Positions 11,151 to 23,890 are shown, numbered from the stretch's first letter. The stretch is 64,000 nucleotides of DNA from Hanleya hanleyi (GCA_036873755.1 JAVTVY010033770.1:62001-126000); one strand, 5' to 3'. Numbers and translations: made by a program. The notes: a model not told the origin generated them from the letters alone.

Positions 11151-13135
11151 CAGTATGCGCAAGAATTAAACTGGTCACTGCTCGCGAAACATTGGGTTCA
11201 TCTTTCGCGAAACATTCGCAAAACGTTCGCGAAAGCATGTGCGAAAGGTTGATAATAACTTACTATGATTTCATATTTATTTCATAGCTTTCGCGAAAGG
11301 TAAATACCTTTCGCGAAAGATGGGTCACGATCGTAACTGACGTAAAGCTATCCACATTTGACAAGACAAGATGGCAACAAATGCGGGAGTGTTGGATCTT
11401 CTTATGCGGGTTACAATTGCATATGTTTTAGGACCACTATTCTCGATTTCACCCAGCAAGAATTTCCTGCAACAAAATTGAGTTTCAGGAACGAAATAGG
11501 CAGAAAATACAGTCTATGAAACCAAAGAAAATCTCCACACACATTGTCGTCGTTGTTGTTGAAAAGGCCATGTGCGTATCGAATACGGCATAGCTAAAAG
11601 TTTTGTGCCTTACTTTCCTAGTTTTAGGGAACGCTTCCAATTCGATTCGTCGGGAACCATCCAATGCATTTCTTTATGCTAGTAAGTATGGCTTTGTGAT
11701 TAATACGACCGGGTGGAAGTTTCCAAACGACCACGAGGGAGGACAGCTACAACGCCCAACAGAACTGCGCAGCAGAGAGACCTGTGCCGGCTGTCAGCTG
11801 TCATCATTTTTTCGGCTACATCCCGTACCGTTTCGTTTCAACACGAAATAAAAGGTGAAGTGTCCAGCTATACCAAGGATTGAAAATACATCAAAACCAA
11901 ACGTACAAATTGTATAAATAAAGAAGTTTCACGTGTGCAAGACGAGAGCTGCAATCAATCATGATCGGGTTGTCTATTTTAGTAGAGCACTGACTGGTCT
12001 ACGGTTCAGCTTGGTATTTATTATGGCCGTCTTGAATTTACGGCCGTTTGGTTTCCTTGCATGCACAACGTTTTCGGAAATTGCAAATTTCATTCTCGTA
12101 GGATACATTTTCTGCAATAAAATGCAATTCAAGGAAAATTTAACACTTTCATTTCAAATTGTGTCGGGGGAATTTCAAATTCAAGTCTTAGGAAAAAAAA
12201 AAAAGAAAAAAATGCCTAAGCCGCTTTTTATTAATCACACCAATTCTCCTCTAGAATTATATCATATCTCGTTGATTTGAATAATTATCTTGAAACAAAA
12301 TGCCGCTCTCTGCCACTGCAATATAAATGCATTCCGTTAAAGATGAAAACTTTAAAATAATGAGTTTTTATTCTGTGATGAAAACTTTTTAAAAAAATGA
12401 GTTTTTATAATTCATGTGATAAAAAATGGACTTTTTGGAGACATTCGGGCATGCTGAAAAAACTGAGTTAGTTTTATTGAATTTGGAAACTGAGTAGATT
12501 AATTATTTCGTCAAGAATAACCCCTGTTCCGCCAATGAAGGCAATACAATTTTTTTAAATGTCTGCTCAGAGTTGTTTCCCCTCTTCGTAGCAACTGGAC
12601 ACGCCTCTTATGAACGGCTGGCTGACGCCATGTTTTAGATCGGGCTTCATGCACTGCGAAGTTCATTTGGATGTGAAAGATTTCAGTTACAAAAACAAGC
12701 CATACAGCACAATGAACTCAAATAAGGAGCAGATGATGCGACTTTTTGACTAGATGAATACGGTGATATAGCTCCCGATTTTACGATCTCGATTTTGCGT
12801 GAATCATGATCATCATGGACTGACGAGGAAAACCGGTAGGCCTACGTCGTCGTCATTTTATAGTTCCAATTCATTTGCAAAATTAGGTATATGGATCTAA
12901 TTAATGCCATTAAAAACAAAACACACCAGCAAATGAAAAATAAATAGTTGACAGACAAGAATATAAACATTTTACGACATGTATTTCCTCAAACATCGTT
13001 CGCGTATTCCTTTCGCGAAAGGTTCAATTCTGACATTTTCTCGCGAAAGGTATGACGAGAGGTACTGGCGAAACGTTCGCGACATTTTTCGGCTATCCTT
13101 CGCGAATTTGACCAGTTTAATTCTTGGGTGTACTG
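11151..13135. mobile_element. TA-flanked Tc1/mariner-like element with TTTCGCGAAA subterminal repeats
   Basis: The left terminus CAGTATGCGCAAGAATTAAA and the reverse complement of the right terminus, CAGTACACCCAAGAATTAAA, match closely, and both continue CTGGTCA. TA flanks each end. Removing the element and one TA gives GATATAGATTATGTTGCC, one base off the array sequence GATATAGATCATGTTGCC. TTTCGCGAAA-like palindromes cluster inside both ends (about 11,185-11,330 and 13,005-13,105). The 1,985-bp interior has only short frames (82 and 115 codons) without recognisable transposase motifs, so it is probably non-autonomous. Confidence 0.85.
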
Positions 13136-13137
13136 TA

Positions 13138-14345
13138 GATTATGTTGCCATGTGCTAGAACTGATACAGATGTGTTGCCATGATGTGATAGAACTGATAT
13201 GTACAGATCATGTTGCCATGATGTGATACAACTGATACAGATCATGTTGCCATGATGTCATAGAACCAATATATAGATCATGTTGCGATGATGCGATAGA
13301 ACTGATGCAGATCATGTTGCCATGATGTGATAGAACTGATACAGATCATGTTGCCATGATGTGATAGAACCGATACAGATCATGTTGTCATGATGTCATA
13401 GAACCGATATAGATCATGTTGCCATGATGTGATAGAACTGATGCAGATCATGTTACCATGAGATAGAACTGATACAGAACATGTTGCCATGATGTGATAG
13501 AACTGATACAGATCATGTTGCCATGATGTGATAGAACTGATACAAATGATACAGATCATGTTGCGATGTCATAGAACCGATATAGATCATTTTGCCATGA
13601 TGCGATAGAACTGATACAGATCATGTTGCCATGATGTGATAGAACTCATACAGATCATGTTGCCATGATGTGATAGAACTGATACAGATCATGTTGCCAT
13701 GATGTGATAGGACTGATACAGATCATGTTGCCATGATGTGATAGAACTGATATAGATCATGTTGCCATGATGTGATACAACTGACACAGATAATGTTGCC
13801 ATTATGTCATAGAACCGATAGATCATGTTGTCATGATGTGATAGAACTGATGCAGATCATGTTGCCATGATGTGATAGAACTGATACAGATCATGTTGCA
13901 ACGATGTGATAGAACTGATACAGGTCATGTTGCCATGATGTGATAGAATTGATACAGATCATGTTGCCATGATGTGATAGAACTGATACAGATCATGTTG
14001 CCATGATGTGATAGAACTGATACAGATCATGTTGCCGTGATGTCATAGAACCGATATAGATCATGTTGCGATGACGTGATAGAACTGATACAGATCATGT
14101 TGCCATGATGTGATAGAACTGATACAGATCATGTTGCCATGATGTGATAGAAATGATATAGATCATGTTTACCATGATGTGATAGAACTGATGCAGAATG
14201 TGTCCATGATGCGATAGAACCGGTATAGGTCATGTTGCTATGATGTGATAGAACTGATACAGATCATGTTACCCTGATGTGATAGGATCCTTATTTAATA
14301 TAGATCATTTTGTGATAGAACTGATCATGTTGCCATGAAGTGATA
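13138..14345. repeat. Main 34-bp tandem array
   Basis: Roughly 33 units of ATGTTGCCATGATGTGATAG plus AACTGATACAGATC, with frequent point changes and occasional shortened units. The array shares the words GTGATAG, ACTGATA and AGATCATG with the neighbouring 66/105-bp array, so the two may have a common origin. Confidence 0.93.
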
Positions 14346-15576
14346 GAGCAGACTGCAGTACCTGTACATCTTAACGAATCTACTGTCTGATTACCCAAGC
14401 TGAAGTGAATTATTTATGTATTATGTTAACCTAAGATCAAGTGTATGTACGCTTGATGCCTATCTGTTGTATAGTTTTCCAGGTGGGCGGGAAATTGTCA
14501 ATAAGAGTACAGAATTGTGTCTTGATCATATGTTAATTGTGTCATTGTAGCGTCCTTTAATGATTTCAAATTCATTGAAGCCGGTGGTCTATATGGCCCA
14601 CAGGCACAGATTCCTATTTTGTATGCTGGTTGAGTTTTAACAGTGTATTTTTAGCTTTGATAATTTTTTTCTGTTGTTGTTTGTGCATGCCCATGAAAGT
14701 TTACACAATTAATTAGGTTAGAAAACACACAATAACATGTTTACCCCTTCCAGTAATCAAGGGCGGGAATTTTTGTGAAAATCTATTTTTTTTTTCAGTA
14801 CCGGTATTTTTACGTTCGAGATTGCTAACTAGTTTTTCCACAACCAGTTTGCTTTAGTTACATGTGCTGGGATATCATAGCATGAAGGGAACATCAGATT
14901 TCCAGTGGTTAAAGCAACTTTTGAATGTATAAAACAACCACTATTTATAAGGCATGTAATAACTTCAGATGTTTTCTAAATGGGACATTTGTTTCACTAG
15001 TTCTTTCTCTTGACCTTGGTTTTCACTACATGTAATATCTGATAGATAACGGTTTCTTGGTAAACCACATTTCGAATGTTGAATGGGTCATACCTGTAGG
15101 ACAATGAAACTCCCGACCCTTGGGCCATTAGTATAAACAGTCTGTTTTTGAGGTAACTCTAATAACCATTTATATTTAGCAGTTTTAGGGCCTGCTCCAT
15201 TTTTTTTTTTTTGCGGTTTTGAAATTTGAAATTCTGTGTTTTCTGTGGTCTGCTTCAAAATTTGAACAATTAATGTTACCCTTTACTACTTTGTGAGTTG
15301 TCACATCAAAGTAGATAGAAATAAATATACCTGTGCATGACTATGGGGTATCATAACCTATAACTGGTTTCTAATCTTCTTTTAAAGAACTTCTTCAAAG
15401 TAACATGCCAAAATAATAAAACAAAATAAACATGGCCTACTCACCTACATGTAGTGTCAACATTGTTACATGTACATTGTACCTCAAACACAAATATTAT
15501 TATGGATGTCTCAAATTTGGCTTCAATATGGCTTCAATGGTCAGGAGTAAATACTGACGCTCTACACCAATTTAAC
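14346..15576. other. Sequence without a recognised gene
   Basis: Unique AT-rich DNA with short homopolymer runs. I see no supported exon, TIR pair or tandem unit. Confidence 0.4.
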
Positions 15577-16254
15577 CAGGCCTGGCCATTTGAGGAGCGC
15601 AATCGCGCTCGCGCTCCATCACACTCCTAATTTTCTTTTGAGGAGCGTCATTTTCGTGCACCTTGGCTCCTCAGTCTGTGTGGTTGTTGTTGTAATAACA
15701 TCAAGCACTGCTGTTTGGGCTGCATTAGGAAAATCTATTTGATATAATGCCTGCCTCACCTCATGACTTCCCAAGAATAGTTTCCCAGGCTTCCCTGCCT
15801 TTATTTCATCACAGCATACTTCAATAAAACAAATTAAATCCTGTCAACTTTTGCGTTTTTTCATGGCTGAACAGTTATGTGTTACTTTTCTACCTTTTTC
15901 ACAAAAGAGTTCCAATCAACTTGGGGACAAACTTGCACTCAACTAACAAGATTTTGACACACTTTCTCTTCATTATGAGCATTTAGTAGGCCATCTATTT
16001 ACCAAATCTATATGAATATATTTGTGAACAGCTTATTTCTTTACAAACTCCAACAAAAATATTGTTTTATCAATGCAAAGTATTTTACTTTGTCATTGAT
16101 ATAACTTGTGAATAATTGTTTTATATAGCATGCAGGGTGCCTGCCACTAAATTGTAAATTTTCTGCTTTCTATTTATTTGAATTTATTTGTTTTTTATAA
16201 AGTGTAAACGAAATTGGTATTACTAGTAGGCCTATATACTAGTTTACTACATTG

Positions 16255-17454
16255 CAGGGTTCTCCATAAGAGCCGGCGGCCAGCGGTATACGTACACCTG
16301 TCGGAGGTAGTGCCGCCGGGTGTTTTGACATATCTCGGGGGAAAAAAATAAAGCTAATAGTTCAATTTGGTTGTAATGCAAGCAATATGTAATGTAATCC
16401 GACTTCGTGCGTTTCATTTTCGTCATGCTTGGGGTAGAAACGAGAAAAAAAGATCATAAAAGGAAAAGGAAAACGTCAAACTTCTAACGTTACGGTAACG
16501 GAATCTATACACTGCATAACATGGCCTGTTTCCAGTTTTGCGATGTTATAATCCTGTTGATTGGTTGAATACAATAGATGAGCCAATCAGAAACGTCGTA
16601 CATTGGGACGCGGCTTTCGGTTTCAGTCGTCGACAGAATGACTGTACGGGGTTGAGGGGGAATTTTCGAAATGAAACGTCGACAACTGAGTTTGAGCGAA
16701 GCCTTCAAACGAAATAAAAGATGGTCTTTTGACGGGGATGGCAATGCTGTCAGTACAGTGCCGCCGAATATTAATGATAGCGACTCAAAATGTGACTGTC
16801 GAACAATTTGATGCAGTGCCAGTTACAACAACAACGTCAAACGACAACGGGGTCGTCAAATTCACCCGCTAAAGCCAATGACGGCATATTAAGTGACAAT
16901 TAATTATCAACACGGAAATAAACTTTAAATGAACCTATTTTTGCAATTATCCTGATACAATTTTGAGCATAAAGATACCACTCCCAAAAAAGATTTTATG
17001 TAGATTTGGCATGGTGTGCAGTTCAGATTTCAGAACAGTTTAGGCCAGGTCAAATTTTTTCACACAGCATATTTGTTTAGCTTCCACTTCAAAATCTATC
17101 AAGTTCTTACTTAGTGTTGATTTTTCTTGATCCACCTGTTTGATATTGTTATGTAAGCTTGATAGGAATCTGGCTTCATGGGCTAATGGGGGGTGACTGG
17201 GATGGGGTAGCTTAATTGCTGAATGCTATATAAAAATACCCTGTGCTAGGAACTTAGAATTTCATCCCAAATTGCCCCAAAATGGCTCAGATTGCACCAC
17301 AGAGCATCTAGGGTTTCTGGCGGCTAGGGGGCCTAGGCGGCCCCCAGGCCCCCGGCCTAATTTTTAAACGCCTCGCTGCACTCGGCAGTCAACAACCACA
17401 TACACCTGTTTGGATATGATTGTACAGGTGTTCCCAAAGAAATGGAGAACCCTG
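16255..17454 (+). mobile_element. CAGGGTTCTCC-type hAT-like transposon, 6-bp TSD
   Basis: Ends CAGGGTTCTCCAT and ATGGAGAACCCTG are inverted, and ACATTG is repeated outside both ends. It is nested inside the CAGGCC element. Subterminal blocks are GGCC-rich (GGCGGCTAGGGGGCCTAGGC region). The interior keeps an ATG exon-like frame at 16,671 and a CAA tract at about 16,826. Missing downstream exons mark it as a deletion derivative. Confidence 0.85.
16671..16811 (+). pseudogene. N-terminal remnant of a hAT-type transposase or related protein
   Basis: A 46-codon frame starts MKRRQLSLSEAFKRNKRW and ends with a Cys/Asp-rich tail before TGA. Short basic N-termini of this pattern (KR, then Leu/Ser, then F-K) are common in hAT and ZMYM-type transposon proteins and act as nuclear-localisation-like leaders. 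It sits at the expected place in a CAG-ended transposon. BED, RNase H and dimerisation regions are absent, so it is a relic. Recognition is by pattern only. Confidence 0.45.
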
Positions 17455-17921
17455 ACATTGTACCATTACATATTCATGCACTGGCATACAGTATTAGCTT
17501 ATACAAGTAATTTGAAGGGGTTAAATTCTAGGAGAGCAAATCACCCTCCTTGGAAAATTTAGGAGGACTGTTTTAGCTCTCCATCAGTTTTCAAACGGCA
17601 AGGCCTGATTTAACCCTGTATAAAGTCTGTAATTACAGCACCAAATATGCATGTGATTATTACACAGACTGCTGGAACCAACAGTATTGGTCTGGTGGAC
17701 AAGAGTAGTACATTCATGACATTTGTAATCTTGTGAAGATATCCATGTGAACAAATACTGGACCATGTTAATACAAATCATCAATCAATTTGGATTGTGT
17801 ATGTTTAGGCATTCATATAAATGATGCACTTTTGCTACATTTCAAGTTGGGTAGAATGGGAAATACACAGCACTTGGGAGATCCATAAATTTGTTTCTTA
17901 AAATACATCGATGGTCACATA

Positions 17922-18154
17922 AGCCCCGTTCACATGCACACTTTTACTCACGTATGCAAATTTGCACCCTATGTAAAATAATACACCTGTGTATTTCTTG
18001 TCATGTGAACGGAAATACACATGTATGTATATTTGCACTTTGAGTTTATTTGCATCTGGTCAATAGCAGGTGCAAAAGTATATTTGCACATGTGTAAATA
18101 TACACATGTGTATTTTTACACAGGTGAGTAAATTGTGTGCATGTGAACGGGGCT
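17922..18154. mobile_element. 233-bp MITE with perfect 20-bp TIRs
   Basis: AGCCCCGTTCACATGCACAC at the left is repeated exactly in inverted form at 18,135-18,154. The interior is packed with TACACATGTGTAT and ATTTGCAC words in both orientations, giving a foldback-like structure. No clear TSD could be identified, so the superfamily is open. Confidence 0.75.
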
Positions 18155-18335
18155 GATGAAACAGACTATGGTACATTGAGCATACTAACGGTGTGTTAAA
18201 TCTACCATGAAGTTTATGAGACATGTTATAACAGTGTATTAAATATACTCTATAGTTCTAGACTTGTACATATTCTGTTAGTGGTATGTCCATTATCCAT
18301 TTACATGTAGTTATGCCCTCTCGAATTTGACGGGC

Positions 18336-19071
18336 CAGGGCATATTCTACATATTTTGGGAAAGGGCCTTTTGGCAATGGATTTGGGAAATACTATCCTA
18401 GCACTTTAGGCCGGGGTCCAGGGGCCGTCTAGGCCCTGGAAGCTTCGGGGTTCTAGATGCCTGGAAATACATTCGAGCCCATTTCTGGCAGTTAAATTTG
18501 TAAAATATTATTCTGTTTTGTATATTTTTAAGAGAAAATTTAAAAGAAAACAATTAAATTTTCAGTAAATGTTACACATGGCCCATGAGATGAAAGAAAT
18601 AACTAGAGCCGGCTAGAGTTAACTCCCCTGACAAATCTCCGCAAGCTAATTTTCCCCCTGGAATACGGTGGAATAGATGTGGCCAAAGATGTCAGACTAC
18701 CCTCTCGCTTCGCCAGATCTAGACCGGAAGGTTAGCGATAATGCTCGGGACTTCCCGGACGGACAACGAAGATCTCCGAGAACTACTGAAAGAAGCGATC
18801 TTCGCTGCCCACATGTTGTGAAAACTTTATCGGACGTTGCGCTTCCGTAGTTTGATAATAAAGAAGTTTGGAACTTTCCTATTCCGTTTTATAAGTCCAA
18901 TGACATACAAATATGACGAGGAATAACCGCCAATGTTTATGTGAATTTTCAAAATGGTAAATATTTTGAGATTTTTTATTTTTGGGGAAATTTCTTCCAG
19001 AAAATGGGGAAAAGATCCTTTGGGAACAGGGCCGATTATCGGCCCCCGGAACAGTGGTAGATTATGCCCTG
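18336..19071. mobile_element. Possible CAGGGCAT-type transposon
   Basis: CAGGGCATATTCTAC at the left is matched by inverted CAGGGCATAATCTAC at the right, followed on each side by a GGGCC block. No TSD is apparent, and a second ATGCCCT word lies just outside the left end. The assignment is tentative. No recognisable coding sequence is inside. Confidence 0.4.
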
Positions 19072-19099
19072 CTACTGAAGTCATTAAACTACTGAAGCC

Positions 19100-19560
19100 A
19101 GAATATAACATTCAGAATTGGTGTTCGTCCAACTGTCTGTCGGTTAACTTTTCTTGTAAACGCAGCACAGCAGAGAGTTTCTACTGGATTCTTATTTGCC
19201 ACACATTATCATCACCATGTGGAGATGCACATGTGACCTTTTCGACCTGACCCGATGTTTTCTCCTGAGTTATGCCCCTTGAACATTGAAAACCTGCTTC
19301 CATCAGCTAACTTTTCTTGTGAATGCAACTCATCAAAGAGGTTTTGCTGGATTCTTTCCAAATTTGCCACACATTATCATTACCATGTGAAGAGGTACAT
19401 GTGAACTTTATGACTCAATCAGACAAATGCCCCTTCACGAAAAAAAACCCCATTTCTTATATACTCCTCATAGAGTTTTTTGCTGGATTCTTTTGAGATT
19501 ATTGTCATCATTTTCGAGCTGATCCAACAATTTTGTTCCCCAATTGTGCACCTTACTTGT
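19100..19560. repeat. Degenerate module repeat ('GAGTTATGCCCCTT' type)
   Basis: Two or three diverged units carry AACTTTTCTTGTGAATGCAA, TTTGCTGGATTCTTT, TTGCCACACATTATCAT and GTTATGCCCCTTG, after a leader with TCGTCCAACTGTCTGTCGG. The unit grammar resembles the arrays at 24.7, 31.6, 37.7 and 56.7 kb: a GTCCG-like leader, then repeated 'expansion of a TTGGTACAC sentence', but this copy is strongly diverged. Confidence 0.5.
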
Positions 19561-19899
19561 TGAAAAATACACTTCTATCTTGGATATACTTTTATTAGTG
19601 AATGCAACTTATGAGGTCATGTATGATTCTTGAAACATCATAAACTGGTCTATGATTTCTTCACCATAAGGATGGAGCCTGATTTTCCTGAAACCATTTA
19701 TCGTCATAATGTAATGTGCTATATGATTTCCTGAAACATTTATTTCATAATAGAACTATCCTATATCAAATCATTGATCAGTTGATCTGATGATCATCTC
19801 CTTCCCTTTATTGCACATAATCATATTTATCTCCTAGGCTATTCTTCCATTTTTTCTTTTCGGTGTTTGGCAATATTGTTGTCCACTGAGTTTGTTTAA

Positions 19900-20618
19900 A
19901 GTGAACGTAAAGGCTGAGGCAACATGCACTCTGTGGGAAAGAGCTATTGAAATACTGAAATAGCAGCAACAAATATTTTTGGGGATTTTTTTGCACCGAG
20001 TACGAACGAAATTATCTCCGTTGTATTATTGTTCCCCGGCTGCCGCCATGCTGGCTATCTCACTCAGAGCAGTGACGTTGTATCACCTTGGAGCTCTTTA
20101 TTCGTGGAGTTAGAAAGCGCAGAAAGCATGTAAACATAGCGACGCACGAGGAGGCTAGCCTGACTTCAAGTTCTGACGAAGAGACATATGAAGGTTTACA
20201 GGGTTACCAGTTTGAACCAAAACGCTCCGATGTCAACGAAAGTAGTGAGTAGTTCATCGAACGTTTCAGGTCAGTAAACACTTGCTGGAGACACGCAACA
20301 CAATCAAAACACGCTTGAAACAGCCGAGCTCTCCACCACCGCAATTACAATTCGTGCTACAGCGATGCCAAAACAAAGTGATACTACGTCACAGGAAAAT
20401 ATCACGTGCTCCGTACAAGCGTTTTCATTGGCGCAAGGCTAATCAATAAACTGATATGGCCGACTCCAGTCGCTCGTTGCATCAGTCAATAATTCCCGTG
20501 TTTGGAATTTTTTTTTTGGAAGGGAAAAAATCACAAAAAATATTTGTTGCTGCCAAATGATACTTTTAATATAGTTCTTCCACACAGTGCGTGTGTTGTC
20601 GCAGCCTTTACGTTCACT
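19900..20618. mobile_element. Kolobok-like element, copy 1 (TTAA target)
   Basis: Ends AGTGAACGTAAAGGCTG are inverted at the two termini, each flanked by TTAA. Subterminal regions include AGCAGCAACAAATATTTTT in both halves. The 719-bp copy is homologous in inverted orientation to 26,876-27,940, but its interior differs: where the other copy has a THAP exon this one has a P2X7-like exon. A TTAA TSD with purine-purine ends is typical of Kolobok, and the THAP domain in the sister copy supports that. Confidence 0.8.
20160..20252 (+). pseudogene. Fragment of a P2X7 C-terminal-like (ballast domain) protein
   Basis: An acidic-serine run followed by GLQGYQFEPKRSD is read in frame up to a TAG. The same motif, again after an acidic-serine segment, opens the minus-strand ORF at 58.8-59.1 kb. 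Y-Q-F-E-P segments of this kind precede the cysteine-rich zinc-binding part of P2X7 C-terminal-like proteins, which are numerous in marine invertebrates. Here the cysteine-rich part is missing, so the fragment cannot function. It is carried inside the Kolobok-like shell. Confidence 0.5.
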
Positions 20619-21830
20619 TTAAGGGCGTATCTTGGGTTCAATTGAATTCTTTGTTCAATCTTGACATTTGGCAATTGTTTTTGGATGAATATTGGTGATT
20701 TTCTATTTAATAGCACATTTTTCAAATTGAAGAACTTAGGTTTTCAATCGTAATTTTCAGACTAGCCTTTCATATGTGTGAATGTACATGCCCAAACTGC
20801 TAATGCTGCGAGGTTAATAAGACATTATGGTGAGCTATTCCATTACCAGGAAACACCATACATTGTTATCATGCCTTCCTTATCATCCATTCAAGCGATC
20901 CTGTCCATACAGAGTACATATGTCAGACTGTGGGTTTATCATATGCACATGAACACCATGTAATGTATAGTTTCCTCTGGTACTGTACACAGCTTAAAAT
21001 AGACTAAGAAATATTTGTGACATTACATGTAGCTGATGTCTGGAGAAATCTGTGAAAAACATCAGTTCTCACTGATTTCCAAGTTCTAGCCCAGGTTTCG
21101 ACACTGGCCAGGTTTATTTACTATTCTATGGTGTCTTGTTGGTTTGAACTATGGGTGTAGTATTACACTTACATGTAAACTTGTCTGCACATGTTGTTTA
21201 CAATATTTGCTGGTTATTTTTGGGTGTCTGGGACTTATAACCAGGAAGTGTCATTCCCTTGACCTCCAAGTATTAACAATTAATAATTCTCCACCTTCGA
21301 TGATATGTCAATAATAATAAACACTGTCTGCACATATTGTAGTGTATACAGAGTAAAGACCCTTAACAATATGTACATGTATTGTGTCCCCCATTCATCC
21401 AGGATATTACATAAAAAAACACATTTTTTTTCTTCTTTTATTAAACCCTCAAGGATATCCAATTCACGAGACCTAATTTCACCACCTAAAACTTGTGTTC
21501 ACAACTGCAGTGTGCACATGTACATGTAGCAAATGTTCTTGTCCAATGCAATGATTTCATGGAGGAAAAACGACAAGGAAATATTACATGTACATGTCAG
21601 TTACTGGTATTGATAATGATACATGTACTACAATGTAAATGTATAGGTTTACAGCTGGGGGATAATGATTTCATAGAATCCAGCCTTAGGGGGAATGGCA
21701 GACAAGCAACTGGAGTACTCCAAAGTATATGAAAGTTTTACACTACAGTACAGAACCTAACCGTAGTTTACATACGATCACTTTCTAAATGACAAAATAT
21801 ATATCTTCCTGCGTATCCAGCAACAGGCCT
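20619..21830. other. Sequence without a recognised gene
   Basis: AT-rich DNA with many ACATGTAC words. Several frames of 60-80 codons overlap each other on both strands, as expected by chance. Nothing supported. Confidence 0.4.
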
Positions 21831-21834
21831 GAGC

Positions 21835-21950
21835 TGTAATATTTTCTATGGAAACCTGTTAGGGGTTACCTAAAATCTCCTATGGTAACCTGAAATGGGT
21901 CCCCTAACAGGAAAATTAGGGTAACCTATGTTCACCTAGGGTAACCGGTT
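21835..21950. repeat. Inverted-repeat cluster (CCTGTTAGGGG / CCCCTAACAGG)
   Basis: CCTGTTAGGGGTTACC is followed 45 bp later by CCCCTAACAGG, and GGTAACC-type words recur several times in direct and inverted orientation. It could fold as a hairpin. It may be a degraded foldback element; no TSD was found. Confidence 0.45.
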
Positions 21951-22459
21951 TGATTGCCGGCATCTAATTAACATATTCCTTTGAAAAAAAAAATGAAAAA
22001 AATAAACACATTAGTTTATCATAAAAATCATATGTCTTTACTAGTTTTCCTTCAATGTCATCTCACACTCAGACTGAAACCACAACCATTCAGTGGCAAA
22101 CAATTGCCTTGGTATGAGTTTACATCTACAAAAGACTACAAATACAGTTACTTGTATTTCAGTTCAGAGTTGACTCGTGCAAACTTGGGTCAAATAGCCT
22201 ACCGAGTTTACTGAATTCCACCAGAATATAAATTTCCATCTGTTATCTGTCTATTTAATCATTGAAAAATGACGAAACGACGAGAGATTACATATGGATA
22301 ACTTCTTGAAAAATGGAAACCTGCTTGAATTCTGTAGATTTATCATCCATTGATCATGATAGATTTAGATTTTAAAATGTCACGAATTATCAAAGTTTTT
22401 CGGAATTATTAACTTTTCGTTGCATAACATTAACAACAACAATGTGCACGATTATTTAC

Positions 22460-22560
22460 CTTGTATATATTACATCACTCTTGTCCACCAACAAATGGTC
22501 AATGCGTGGTTGACGAACATCTTCTGAAGCACTTGTAGAAGCAGATTCAGGAACTGGCAT
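22460..22560 (-). CDS. Candidate exon of unknown gene
   Basis: On the minus strand the frame starts with an ATG (MPVPESASTSASEDV) and continues through an Arg-rich, Asp-containing segment to a junction CAAG/GTAAAT that fits a 5' splice donor. The frame is also open further upstream to about 22,686. Serine/alanine-rich starts of this kind are frequent in transposon-encoded and rapidly evolving proteins. No family is recognised. The CAGGCC transposon begins 200 bp away, so the exon could belong to another mobile element. Confidence 0.3.
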
Positions 22561-23487
22561 CACGAGTGAGTGATTCCAAAAATTACTTTCTGTTTCGTTC
22601 TTTTGAATTATGGTACTGTCAAAGTTCCGATCACGTGCTCGACATATGTTGTTTGTTTGAGAGGTACGAGTTTCCTCACGCCGCACAAGTTATACAATCG
22701 CAGATTCTATTGGTCAATTCAGTTAAAAGCTGTCCTTCGATTGAATTGTACGCTATTGCAGAAGTTGTACAGGCCTTGCATTCTAGAAATAAGACGGGGC
22801 TGATCAATAGGCCCCGTCTTGCAGGGTGACGGGGCTGATTTTTGGCCATCGGGGCTGATTTCAAATTTCACCACATGACAATGTATTATTGGTCATATAT
22901 CAATCAAACCTTTGTTTGGAAATAAATTTTATTTTGATGTCCAGTAGCCTACTCCTGTCCCATATACAATGCTCTACAAATTATTCTTGATTGTACAACA
23001 TTCCCACCCACTTTAACATATTCTCCCAGGACATATCGCCCCCCCTTTCACCCTCATAACATATATTCCCCCATATTTTCATATATTCAAAAGATCTTAT
23101 AAGTACCGGTATCACCAAAAAAATAGAGGAATAAAAGAAAAACCCTCCATGTTGGTATTTTTATCTTTACTGGATCCAGCAAATCTTAATATTTCAACGA
23201 CTTCTGCTGAAACCAGTTATTGTAGCCTACTGATATTGTAGAAATAAGAATTGCCAATAATGTGTTTTGACTGCTGTTTTCAATTACCACTAAAACGAGT
23301 ATCGTTTTAATTTATTAACTTGATATGCAAAACAATATATTCCAAGGATTTCCCCTCAGGAATGATAAAATTTCACTGTAAAATTTCAAGGATTTTTAGT
23401 GAAAAATACAAAATTCCATGTGGAATTCCAGTGCCTTCCATAGGGGGAGTGCACATATTTTCTGGAAAAGCCAGAAGAAAAAAATTG

Positions 23488-23551
23488 ACAACTGGGGTTT
23501 TGTCCGCTGGTGTTTTGTCCGTTGGTGTTTTGTCCACTGGGGTTTTGTCCG
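23488..23551. repeat. 15-bp tandem repeat, four units
   Basis: Four units of the type GGTGTTTTGTCCGYT lie within the 22.77-24.43 kb transposon. The unit length is a multiple of three, so the frame stays open in both orientations (GVLSx repeats). Confidence 0.8.
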
Positions 23552-23761
23552 TATCCCATAAAATGAAATGGGAAATTAATTTGAACATCATGGAGATCTG
23601 TACCAGCGCCTATCTAATTCGAGCAATTTGAGAAACGAGACTGGATCGTACAACGATTTGAACACGCCATTTCTGAAAAAATGAAGAATTATTACTTGCT
23701 TGAATTTTGGGGGTTCATTGCAATGCATTCATAATAAAACAGTCGGGAAATTTTGGATTTT

Positions 23762-23890
23762 TTAGCGGAGAAATGGTACCGGTCGGTTAGACTTTGACGG
23801 CGACTTGGACTGTGTCGTCGCCGATTTCGCTGAAAACGAAACCACTTGCAAATTACCGTGTCCACGAAACACTGCTTCAACAAACGCCAT
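23762..23890 (-). pseudogene. Exon remnant shared with the 556-1375 element
   Basis: A 42-codon minus-strand frame begins MAFVEAVFRGHGN and has a Ser/Lys-rich second half before TAA. It corresponds to the shorter frame at 1,077-1,142. Presence of the same ATG frame in two transposons with different termini suggests a first exon of an ancestral element protein. The protein family is unknown. Confidence 0.4.

Larger units (their letters stand above)
15577..17607. mobile_element. CAGGCC-type hAT-like transposon, 7-bp TSD, host of a nested element
   Basis: The left end CAGGCCTGGCCATTTGA and the inverted right end CAGGCCTTGCCGTTTGA match at 15 of 17 positions. ATTTAAC is repeated immediately outside both ends. 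The left subterminal region is rich in GCGC (GAGCGCAATCGCGCTCGCG), like the element at 1,740. A complete second transposon lies inside at 16,255-17,454. No transposase remains in the outer element. Confidence 0.8.

Noticed and set aside
18310..18335. ATGCCCTCTCGAATTTGACGGG as alternative left end
   Set aside because: No inverted partner at the right, and no TSD.
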